Position numbers and translations under genes: made by a program. A stretch of DNA of 64,000 nucleotides from CAWBAT01 sp963810905 (GTDB lineage Bacteria > Acidobacteriota > Terriglobia > Versatilivoradales > Versatilivoraceae): assembly GCA_963810905.1 (NCBI GenBank), contig CAWEPG010000013.1, positions 310,001-374,000 of the forward strand. Reading direction: 5' to 3'. Of the stretch, positions 28,608 through 36,334 are shown piece by piece. Below the pieces are notes generated by a model. It made no database searches, was not told where the DNA came from, and saw only the letters and a list, made by a program, of their open reading frames with translations. Position 1 is the first letter of the stretch; each line of letters begins with the position of its first letter.

Positions 28608-30217
28608 TGAGATCCTCCAGTCGCCAGTCCCGGCCTCGAAGGGTAAGGCTGGCCGGGAAATTGCGGCCGCAGCGCTACGAGCCAGGCAACCACATCGGAC
28701 ACCTCTTGGTCCGCCATGGGTCGTCCCGGTAGGTTGCCTCGCCAGTCCGGCGCGCCCACGTTCGGTACACCCACGATCACCGTGGTGCGCAGCCCCTGGT
28801 CACTAACCAAGGCCAGGTACGATCCGTCAACAATCGAGCCCGCCCTGCCACCTCCCTTGCCGCCAGGGCCGTGGCACGAGGCACAGAACGTCTGGTAAAC
28901 GCCGGCCCCGCGTCCCGCGTCACCAGGAGAGGAGGGCCGGTATGATGGCGGACTCGCGCCACCCAGCTCGCCTGGCTTCCCCCATCGGGCCCGACTCTCC
29001 TGTACCAACACATCGATCTGCCGGTCGGTTAACGTACCCCCGGCGCTGCGTGCAAACGCTCGCATCGGTGTGCCGGGCACGCCGTTGGTCATGACCTGCC
29101 GGAGGGTAGCGTCACCGACTAACGCCAGGTACACGGGGTCGGCAAGAGATACCGCTGCACCACCCTTACCCTCCGCTCCATGGCAAGCTGAGCAGTTCTG
29201 CTTGTAGAGAGTGTTGAAATCCAGTACCTCATCAGGACGGACCACTTCGGGACCCGGCCCGGGCCGGCCGGGCAAGCTGATGCAGCCGACCAAAGCAAGA
29301 ACTGTGAGAGTCTCAACAAAGGCCAATGATAAATGGGAGCGCGAATACCGGAGGTTCATCGCTGGTCGCTCCCTTCCGTCTTTTTCATCCATGATCCCTG
29401 GGGCCTCGATCCCTGCCAGGACTGCGAACGGCATGTGCTGACGAGTTCGAACGCGTTCCTGCCGCACCACCACCAGTCCAGCCACGATGCCAAAGCCAAT
29501 CTGCGAGGCCACGAACCATGTCCAGTCGATCCGTTGGTCCAGCAGCGGGTTGATCATCCCGAGACTCGCATGTAGCAGCCCCGACCACATGAAAGGAGCG
29601 AGGAAGCCGCCCAGCAGAATCGGCCGGCGAGGGAACATAGGCAGCATGACACCATAAAGAAGGCCGACCAGCACTGAGGTGACCAAGTGCAAGGCGGTTG
29701 CTACCAGCAGCAACACGGGGTGAAACGAAGTAAGCTGCTCGAGCGATAGCTGAAGAGGCTGGGCATACACCACCGCTGCCAGCAGGTTGATTGGGTACCA
29801 GATACTGCCATGGGTAAGAACGCCGTAAAGCGAGGCGAGCACCGCCATGGCTACGCTTCCCGCCAGCCCCCCCTTGACCCCGGCCGCGACGGGGTAAATC
29901 TCGATGGGGAGCCGGGCCCGGTGCATCTCCGGGACGATGTCGATCCGCACTACTTCCCGCCGCTCGGTGACGATAGGCGCCACTTCGGTCACCACCGGCA
30001 CGGTCTCGTGCTGTTCATGGGGCAGTACCTGAAGGAACCAACCCACACCGCCTGCCACGGTCAGTATCGCCCCCAGGGTGCTCACGGCGGCACTTGTCAA
30101 CAGACCGGCAAAGAGCAGCGTCAGGCCGAAGGCGAGAACGACGGGCCACGCCGTGGGTGCTGGCAATTCAACGCTTGCCGGTCCGCTGGTTGTTTTCGGT
30201 TTCACATCCGGTTCCAT
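28604..30217 (-). CDS. Polytopic membrane protein fused to a dihaem cytochrome c lipoprotein
   Basis: Residues 1-275 form a membrane protein with about six to seven helices (AWPVVLAFGLTLLFAGLL, TLGAILTVAGGVGWFLQVLP, HLVTSVLVGLLYGVMLP, FVASQIGFGIVAGLVVV) of a type I recognise only as oxidase-cluster associated. The frame then runs into a second unit starting at Met287 (29359): a lipoprotein signal (LSLAFVETLTVLALVGC) and two c-type haem sites, NCSACHGAEGKGG and FCASCHGPGGKGG, the second inside a duplicated domain. GGAAGGGAG lies 10 bases before Met287, so two genes may be joined only by a sequence error. The product probably passes electrons from the Rieske/b complex to the caa3 oxidase. Its stop overlaps the GTG of the next gene. 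Confidence 0.75.
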   Translation of the reverse strand: MEPDVKPKTTSGPASVELPAPTAWPVVLAFGLTLLFAGLLTSAAVSTLGAILTVAGGVGWFLQVLPHEQHETVPVVTEVAPIVTERREVVRIDIVPEMHRARLPIEIYPVAAGVKGGLAGSVAMAVLASLYGVLTHGSIWYPINLLAAVVYAQPLQLSLEQLTSFHPVLLLVATALHLVTSVLVGLLYGVMLPMFPRRPILLGGFLAPFMWSGLLHASLGMINPLLDQRIDWTWFVASQIGFGIVAGLVVVRQERVRTRQHMPFAVLAGIEAPGIMDEKDGRERPAMNLRYSRSHLSLAFVETLTVLALVGCISLPGRPGPGPEVVRPDEVLDFNTLYKQNCSACHGAEGKGGAAVSLADPVYLALVGDATLRQVMTNGVPGTPMRAFARSAGGTLTDRQIDVLVQESRARWGKPGELGGASPPSYRPSSPGDAGRGAGVYQTFCASCHGPGGKGGGRAGSIVDGSYLALVSDQGLRTTVIVGVPNVGAPDWRGNLPGRPMADQEVSDVVAWLVALRPQFPGQPYPSRPGLATGGSQ

Positions 30218-30257
30218 AGCCAGATCACTCTCGCTTCTTGATCTCCAGTGGCTCAGC

Positions 30258-30854
30258 TCACCTTCCGATGATATACACCAAAGTGAACACGACCACCCAC
30301 ACGACATCCACAAAATGCCAGTAGAGCGATAGCACATCGACCCTATGTGCGTGCTCCTGCTTCACCGCGCCGGCTAGAGCGAGAATCATCACCACACTGA
30401 GCCCCACCAGACCTGCCGTCACGTGGAAGGCGTGCAGTCCGACGAGCGAATAGTACGTCGTGCCGAAGAGGTTTGTGTAAATCGTCAGCCCCTCCTCGTA
30501 AATCAGGTGGTACCACTCACGTCCTGTCCCGATCAGGAAAATCGCTCCCAAGGCGAAAGTCAGAAACCAGAAGAACTTGAACGCCGCGTTCTTGCCCGCG
30601 CGCAGGCCATTCAGTGCCAGGTGAATGGTCAGGCTGCTTGCGAGCAGGCAAATCGTATTGAAGATGGGAACGTGGAGCACCTGTTGCGGCGTCGGCCCGC
30701 TCAAACTCTTACCGATGTAAAAAATGTAGGCGACGACAAAAATGGTGAAGATCGCCGACTCGGCGGCGATGAGAGAGAACATTCCCACACGTCCGCGCGA
30801 AGGAAGTGTCCAGGGCATCTCAATTGCGGGTATCGCTCCAGGCAGCGTGCTCAT
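30258..30854 (-). CDS. ctaE: Cytochrome c oxidase subunit III
   Basis: Third core subunit of the haem-copper oxidase. The ATG at 30854, behind GAGAGG, gives 198 residues with five helices. Landmarks are RGRVGMFSLIAAESAIFTIF near the start, GLHAFHVTAGLVGLSVVM (the conserved HAFHV motif) and the end YWHFVDVVWVVVFTLVYI, diagnostic of subunit III. The short five-helix form is typical of caa3 oxidases. It lies between subunit I and the membrane/cytochrome c protein. Intact frame. Confidence 0.94.
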   Translation of the reverse strand: MSTLPGAIPAIEMPWTLPSRGRVGMFSLIAAESAIFTIFVVAYIFYIGKSLSGPTPQQVLHVPIFNTICLLASSLTIHLALNGLRAGKNAAFKFFWFLTFALGAIFLIGTGREWYHLIYEEGLTIYTNLFGTTYYSLVGLHAFHVTAGLVGLSVVMILALAGAVKQEHAHRVDVLSLYWHFVDVVWVVVFTLVYIIGR

Positions 30855-30914
30855 CAAATAGCCTCTCTAAGGTTCAATTCCGATTCAAAATGAAGCCGGA
30901 TTCGAAAGCATTAG

Positions 30915-32601
30915 TCATTCGTATTTCCAGTCCGGGTCCTCGGGATGCTTCATGTCCCACAGCGGCCGCCGGCTCTTGACCTCCGGGATGACCGCAAAGT
31001 TGTAAGCGGGCGGCGGCGAAGAGGTAGCCCATTCCAATGTCCAAGCGTCCCAAGGATCATTGCCAGCCAACCTTCCTTTGAAGTAGGACTGGACCAGGTT
31101 GAACACGAAGCACAGCACCGCCACAATCTGGAAAAAGGCGCCTATCGAGCAAACCATGTTCCAGGTATCCCAACCCCGTCCTGGCTCGTAGGTGTAGATT
31201 CGTCGCGGCATGCCTAGAATGCCCGGAATGTGCATAAAATCGAAAGTGAGATGGAAACCGATCAGGAACAACCAGAAATGCCACTTACCCAGCCTTTCGT
31301 CGAGCAGCCTGCCCGATCATCTTGGGGTACCAGTAATAGAAGGCTGCGAAAAGAGCGAACAGGATTCCGCCCACGATCACATAGTGGAAGTGAGCCACGA
31401 CGAAGTACGAGTGGCTGAGCTGCCAGTCAAAGGGTGCCGCCGCGAGCATGATTCCGGTCAGACCCGCAAGGAGGAACTGGAACAAAAACGCAAGGCAGAA
31501 CAGCATGGGCGTGGCATAGCTGATTTTGCCCCCCCACATCGTACCCAGCCAGTTGAAGAGCTTGATCCCGGTAGGAACTCCGACCGCCATCGTGGTGAGG
31601 ACAAAGAAGGCATTACTGTACGAGGCCATACCAATGGTAAACATGTGGTGAGCCCAGACACTCATACTTACAAACCCGATGCCTACCGTCGCCGCGACCA
31701 TAACCGGGTAGCCGAATATGGCCTTGCGTGAAAATACCGGGACGATTTCAGACATAAAGGCAAAAGCCGGGATGATGAGCACATAGACTTCCGGGTGGCC
31801 GAAAATCCAGAAGAAGTGCATCCAGATTGTCGCCGAGCCGCCCGCCTGCGTATCGAAGAAATGTCCGCCCAAGTAGCGGTCGATCATCAGCATGATTTGC
31901 GCCGCTGTCAGCGGACTGATTACAATCAGCACCATGCCCGACATCACCAAGTTCATCCAGGCCAGCAGCGGCATTTTGCCCAAGGTCATTCCCCGGCAGC
32001 GCAGAGAGATGATGGTGGCCACGATGTTGATCGCGGTCCCGATGCTGCCGAAACCTGATACCAAGAGAGCGATCGTCCAATAGTCCGTGCTATGCCCTTT
32101 CGAAAATGCCGGAGAAGTCAGCGGCGCATAAGCCCACCAGCCAACGTCTGGCGCGCTGCCGGCGCCGTACAGTCCGTCGCCGCCCAAGAAGCTGAAGTAG
32201 AGCAGCAGGCCACCCAAAGCGGTCATCCAGAAACTCCAGGCATTCAAGCGAGGAAATGCCATGTCGCGTGCTCCGACCATCAGAGGCACAAGGTAGTTGC
32301 CAAACCCGAACAGAATCGGCATGGCCACGAAGAAAATCATGGTGGTACCGTGCATCGTGAACATGCGGTTGAAAACCTGGGGGGAAACGAAATGCGCGTG
32401 GGGAACCGCCAATTGGATGCGCATGATCGTGGCTTCGATTCCGCCAATGACCAGAAACAGCAAGGCGTAGCCGATGTACATCAAGCCCAGCTTCTTGTGA
32501 TCGACCGTGATCACCCACTCATGAAGTATCTCTAGCCAGGTCTTTGCGGCTTCCCTGGATAGCCCAATCGAGCTCGGCATTGGTATTGAATCGGACGACA
32601 T
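30915..32601 (-). CDS. ctaD: Cytochrome c oxidase subunit I (A1-type), one frameshift
   Basis: Catalytic subunit reducing oxygen to water with proton pumping. Landmarks: FTMHGTTMIFF (haem a ligand), WIFGHPEVYVLIIP (Cu_B His, the A1-type Glu and the cross-linked Tyr), SVWAHHMFTIGM (two Cu_B His), GVPTGIKLFNW, and VVAHFHYVIVGG (haem a/a3 His). The frame slips near 31302-31312, after YYWYPKMIGQ; removing one base gives LLDERLGKWHFWLFLIGFHL and the normal last helices (MPRRIYTYEPGRGWDTWN), for 561 residues in all. The break falls in a conserved region of an otherwise intact gene, so sequence error is likely. Second gene of the oxidase operon. Confidence 0.95.
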
Positions 32602-32616
32602 CGTTCTCTCCTGAAA

Positions 32617-32730
32617 ATCCCCCCTCGAGGGGGGCAGCCGCCGCCAGGGTGAAGTCTTGATAAGACTTCACGGGGTGTCCTGGGTCATAACCGATCGGGA
32701 CATCCCCCTACACCCCCTTAAAAGGGGGAA
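32617..32730. repeat. Hairpin-rich spacer between oxidase subunits II and I
   Basis: Three structures lie in the 214-bp gap: CCCCCCTCGAGGGGGG at the left, a perfect 10-bp stem with 3-base loop (GTGAAGTCTT-GAT-AAGACTTCAC, 32649-32671), and CCCCCTTAAAAGGGGG at the right. As the gap is inside the oxidase operon, these could attenuate or stabilise the transcript between subunit II and subunit I. Confidence 0.6.
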
Positions 32731-32815
32731 TCATTCATTTCCATCACTTCGGGGTGCCGCCCGGCGGTGTGCGCGGCTCCTCGTAACAACAGACTTCGGG
32801 CCCTGTTAAATCGGC

Positions 32816-33916
32816 TCAGCGGAGCGTCAGCAGATAAGCGGTCACGCGGTCGTATTCCTGCCCGGATAGATTCATCGCCGGCATCAACGATCCCGGCTTG
32901 ATCGCATCTGGATTCTGAATCCAAAGCCGAAGGTTCTCGGGCGTGTTGGTCGCGGCGCCGGAGGCGATGGTGTCGCGACTCATGAGGTGCGTCAGATCCG
33001 GTCCAAATCGCCCGTTTGCCACAGTGCCCGCAACGACGTGGCAATTGATGCACGCAGTGGTCTCGAACCTGCGTCGGCCTTCAGCGGCTGAAGCATCCAT
33101 CGCAACGCTTGCTGGGGCCGGCTGGCGCTGCGCCTGCACCCAACGGTCGAAGTCGGCGCGCGGCTCGACGTACACTCGCAGCAGCATCTTGGCGTGCTGC
33201 GTTCCGCAGTATTGTGCGCATTGGCCGAGGTAGATCCCGGTTTCGTGCGGGTCGAGCCACATGTGGTTGGGATGGTTAGGAATCAGGTCAGTCTTTCCCG
33301 CCAAGCGCGGTACCCAGAAGCTGTGGTCGGTGTCTGCCGAGAGTAGGGTCAGAAAAGTGGGTGTGGGTTGCTTCGGATCACTGACGGGCACGTGCAATTC
33401 ATTCGTGGCCACAATGCCGTATTGGGGATACCGAAACTCCCACCAGAACTGGTGGCCAACGACGGTCACGTCGATCGCACCCGGTGGTCGCGGGGCATCC
33501 TGCACTTCGTGGATGACGCGCGCCGTGGTCAGGAAGAGCACGACTACGATCAGCACCGGAATCACAGTCCAGGCCAGCTCCAGTTGATTGCTGCCGTAAA
33601 CCTGCGGTGGTTCGCGTCCGTCATCGTCCGCCCTCTTCCTGAATTTCACAGCAGCGTAAACCAGCAAGCTGAAAACGATCACGAATATGGTGCCCGTGAC
33701 CGCAAGCACAAAGAGAGAAAGTCCAAAGATCAAATCGGCTGGCGTGGAGACCGGGGAGAAAATGCTCGACATGTTCGAAGACTGGGTTACAGACTGCGCA
33801 AAAAGGTCGGCCGTCAGCGCCAACCCAGCAAGCATGGCAATCACGAAACCAACAGCCGATGCCTTCATGGCCCGCGCAATGAGAAAATAAATCACCTGAA
33901 GCGAACATCTCTTCAT
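32816..33916 (-). CDS. ctaC: Cytochrome c oxidase subunit II with C-terminal cytochrome c (caa3 type)
   Basis: Electron-entry subunit carrying Cu_A. The 366-residue intact frame has an N-terminal signal/helix (SAVGFVIAMLAGLALTADLF), two anchoring helices (FGLSLFVLAVTGTIFVIVF and LAWTVIPVLIVVVLFLTTAR), VVGHQFWWEFRYP, and the Cu_A motif GQCAQYCGTQHAKML with both Cys, His and Met. Residues about 285-366 add one c haem (TACINCHVVAG) with Met in GSLMPAMN, marking the caa3 class. It is the first gene of the respiratory operon and has a good promoter upstream. Confidence 0.95.
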   Translation of the reverse strand: MKRCSLQVIYFLIARAMKASAVGFVIAMLAGLALTADLFAQSVTQSSNMSSIFSPVSTPADLIFGLSLFVLAVTGTIFVIVFSLLVYAAVKFRKRADDDGREPPQVYGSNQLELAWTVIPVLIVVVLFLTTARVIHEVQDAPRPPGAIDVTVVGHQFWWEFRYPQYGIVATNELHVPVSDPKQPTPTFLTLLSADTDHSFWVPRLAGKTDLIPNHPNHMWLDPHETGIYLGQCAQYCGTQHAKMLLRVYVEPRADFDRWVQAQRQPAPASVAMDASAAEGRRRFETTACINCHVVAGTVANGRFGPDLTHLMSRDTIASGAATNTPENLRLWIQNPDAIKPGSLMPAMNLSGQEYDRVTAYLLTLR

Positions 33917-33957
33917 TGGCTGTGATCCCTTGTTAAGCGGGGTTTCTTCTGTAGTTT

Positions 33958-34018
33958 TTTAGGACTTCCTAAACGACTAAGTAGCGGAAATCTATCGCGT
34001 CTTTTCCGACGATGTCAA
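33958..34018 (-). promoter_or_regulatory. Promoter and palindromic operator ahead of the oxidase operon
   Basis: On the - strand a perfect -35 TTGACA (34018-34013) is followed after 18 bases by TAGATT (4 of 6 to -10). About 20 bases on lies TTTAGGAAGTCCTAAA (33958-33973), a 16-bp palindrome with 7-bp perfect arms. Placed just past the expected transcription start, it fits a repressor operator. The regulator is not in this window as far as I can see. Confidence 0.45.
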
Positions 34019-34076
34019 GTCACACAAGCAACAATTTACAAATTACTAAAAGGATATATTTTTACCGCACATTGAT

Positions 34077-35439
34077 TTAGGGCTTGAGCGTTGCTGCATT
34101 GGCGGGTTTGGCGACGCCCGAGGGAGACGAAGACTCTTCTGCCTCGGATATTGTCGAAGACCGTAATGTCGGTAATTGGACGAGATCTTTTGAGAAGATA
34201 AGGTCAAGAGTCCAATCGAGTGCGACGCGAACCTTCTTTTGTAGGCCCGGAAGCTTACTCAGGTAAATGCCACGCCACATCCACCAGGCGATGATCCCGG
34301 AGAACCTGAAGCCGAAAATTTCAGCCACGCCGGTGCGTCGACCGATGGTGGCCAGCAGACCAATGATCTTAAAACGGAATGGCCCTGGAGCCTGCCCGCG
34401 CATGCGAACCCACGATATTGCTGGCGAGCACGGTGGCTTGGCGGATGGCATGCTGCGCAGTCGGTGGATAAAACTTGCCCGGGTTAAAAGGGTCTGGCAC
34501 GAGCGAGCAGTCGCCAAGTGCCCATACTCCAGGCCAGTTGGGGACCTGGAGACAGTCGTCGGCCACGATGCGTCCCCTCTGCAACGCACAAGGGAGGCTT
34601 GCCAGCAGCGCCGGGGGAGTGGTGCCTGCAGTCCAGATGAGCATCCGGGTGGCAATCTTGCTGCCATCGCTTAGGCTGACTTCCTTGCCGTCAAACCCAG
34701 CGACCTTGGTCTTCAAGAGTACCTCAACTCCGCGTTGAACAAGTTTCTTTTCAGCATAGAGGCCGAGGCTTCTGCTCAACTCCGGCAAAAGGACTTCGCC
34801 TGGATCCACCAAGACGATCCGGAGCATGTCCTCCTTCAAGTGGCGATAAAATTTCATGCCTTCGCGGAAAAGATCGTTTACGGCCCCAACAGTTTCTACG
34901 CCGGCGAATCCACCGCCTGCCACCACCAAGGTTAATGTCGTTTTGCGCTGGATTTCATCCATCTGATTGTCCGCTAGTTCCAGGGCATCAATGACTCGGT
35001 TCCGCACCAAAATGGCGTCTCCCAATGTCTTCATGGTCAGGGCATGCTCTTCGAGACCAGGCGTGTGGTAAAAGTTGGTCACTGCGCCAAGTGCCAGAAC
35101 CAGCTGGTCATAGGCAATAACGGCCGTTCTTCTCAAGTCAACTTGAAGGACACGCACCTCTTTCTTGGCAAGATCGATCGCCTGGATGTCGGCGATCCCT
35201 ACGCGGGTTCGGCGCAACATTTTGCGCAGCGGCTGGACGATGTCGGTGACGGCGACGTCGGCTCCGGCAACTTCATGGAGCATCGGGGTGAAGAGTACGA
35301 AATTCTCTTTTGACACCAACACGATTTCAACGTCCGGATTGTCGCCTAATCGTTTTTCGAGGTGTAACGCCGCATAAGCTCCGGCAAACCCCCCGCCTAA
35401 AATCAAAATGCGCTTCTTCGTCTTTCCAATATAATACAT
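34077..35439 (-). CDS. ndh: Type II NADH dehydrogenase (NDH-2), one frameshift
   Basis: Single-subunit, non-pumping NADH:quinone oxidoreductase at the inner-membrane face. The FAD-binding start is KKRILILGGGFAGAYAALHL, the NAD-binding Rossmann motif is LTLVVAGGGFAGVETVGAV, and IWTAGTTPPALL and GVWALGDCSLVPDP are the second FAD motif. A slip near 34405, just after TAQHAIRQATVLASNIVG, leads to GPFRFKIIGLLATIGRRTG, GFRFSGIIAWWMWRGIYLSK and the membrane-binding C terminus. Deleting one base gives 453 residues. The ATG at 35439 follows GGAGATCCC. Feeds quinol to the complex encoded upstream. Confidence 0.92.
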
Positions 35440-35482
35440 GGGATCTCCACTCCGGGATTTCATCTTCCTTCCAGCTTGATCA

Positions 35483-35613
35483 TCCCTTCTTGCACAAGGG
35501 GGGCTTTAGGGGGTCGTCTCCTAACTCCAAACTCCAAACTCCAACCTCGGTCTCTCTACTGCAGCAAACACTTTCGCTTCAACTTCTGCGACTCTTGCGC
35601 TTTTTTGCGGCTA
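35483..35613. repeat. Intergenic repeats: G/C-tract palindrome and one end of a TIR element
   Basis: CTTGCACAAGGGGGGC with TTAGGGGG at 35483-35516 belongs to the G/C-tract palindrome family. At 35583-35613 the sequence CTGCGACTCTTGCGC then TTTTTTGCGGCTAAG matches the right end of the TIR elements seen at 58, 59 and 62 kb, but no left end is found, so this copy is truncated. The stop codon of the glucokinase gene lies inside it. Confidence 0.5.
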
Positions 35614-36282
35614 AGACCCAACCTTTCCAGAGCTCTCTTTCTCCCAAAGGAGAAACCCTCCCAAAAACGCATTGGCGTTATCGCCTGCCCGGCAACCAAG
35701 GGGCAGCTTTTTCAGTTTCTTAGTATTTCCCCCCCCTAGCACAACCTCGTCAGGTTCAAGTGCAGCTGTCAACCGAGCCACTACGTCTGCCACGTCTTTC
35801 CGCCATTTCTTGGTCCCCCTTTTCTCTAATCCCCGCAGCCCCACGTAGTCCTCATAAGTCCCCTTCTTGTACGGAAGATGTCCTAGTTCCATGGGCTCCA
35901 ATATGCCATCTACAACTAGAGCAGATCCGAGGCCAGTTCCCAGCCCCAGGAAAAGCATTATGCCGCTCTTATAGCTCCCCAGAGCTTGCATGGAGGCATC
36001 ATTTACAAGCTTGACGGGACAACCAAATGCCTTTCCAAAATCAAAACCGACCCACCCACTTCCAAGATTATAGGGGTCCAAAATCGGCCGCCCCCGCAGA
36101 ACCGGCCCCGGGTAGCCAATCGACACGACGTCATATTTCCAGTCCTTGGCAAGCTCTCTGACTCCGGAGACCATTGCTTCGGCCGTCATCTCTGGCCCGG
36201 AGGGAAACTTTCGAACTTCGGTCTGCCCTGAGGCAAGAATCTTGACGTTGGTCCCGCCCACATCTACAACCAAAATGTTCAT
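35611..36282 (-). CDS. ppgK: Polyphosphate glucokinase (ROK family)
   Basis: Phosphorylates glucose with polyphosphate (and often ATP) to glucose 6-phosphate. The 223-residue frame starts MNILVVDVGGTNVKI (phosphate-binding), has SIGYPGPVLRGRP, KLVNDASMQALGSY (sugar-binding Asn-Asp), and MLFLGLGTGLGSALVVDG, then ELGHLPYKKGTYEDYVG in place of the zinc motif of larger ROK kinases. Short length and these motifs are typical of PpgK. It ends the operon of two GH63 glucosidases and a GH13 enzyme, which would release glucose; its product feeds the pentose phosphate genes at 45-64 kb. PPK2 is 12 kb away. Confidence 0.85.
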   Translation of the reverse strand: MNILVVDVGGTNVKILASGQTEVRKFPSGPEMTAEAMVSGVRELAKDWKYDVVSIGYPGPVLRGRPILDPYNLGSGWVGFDFGKAFGCPVKLVNDASMQALGSYKSGIMLFLGLGTGLGSALVVDGILEPMELGHLPYKKGTYEDYVGLRGLEKRGTKKWRKDVADVVARLTAALEPDEVVLGGGNTKKLKKLPLGCRAGDNANAFLGGFLLWEKESSGKVGS

Positions 36283-36334
36283 GGTAAGCCCCCAATGTTA
36301 GAATTGTGGATTGCCGATTGTTATGTCTCAAGGT

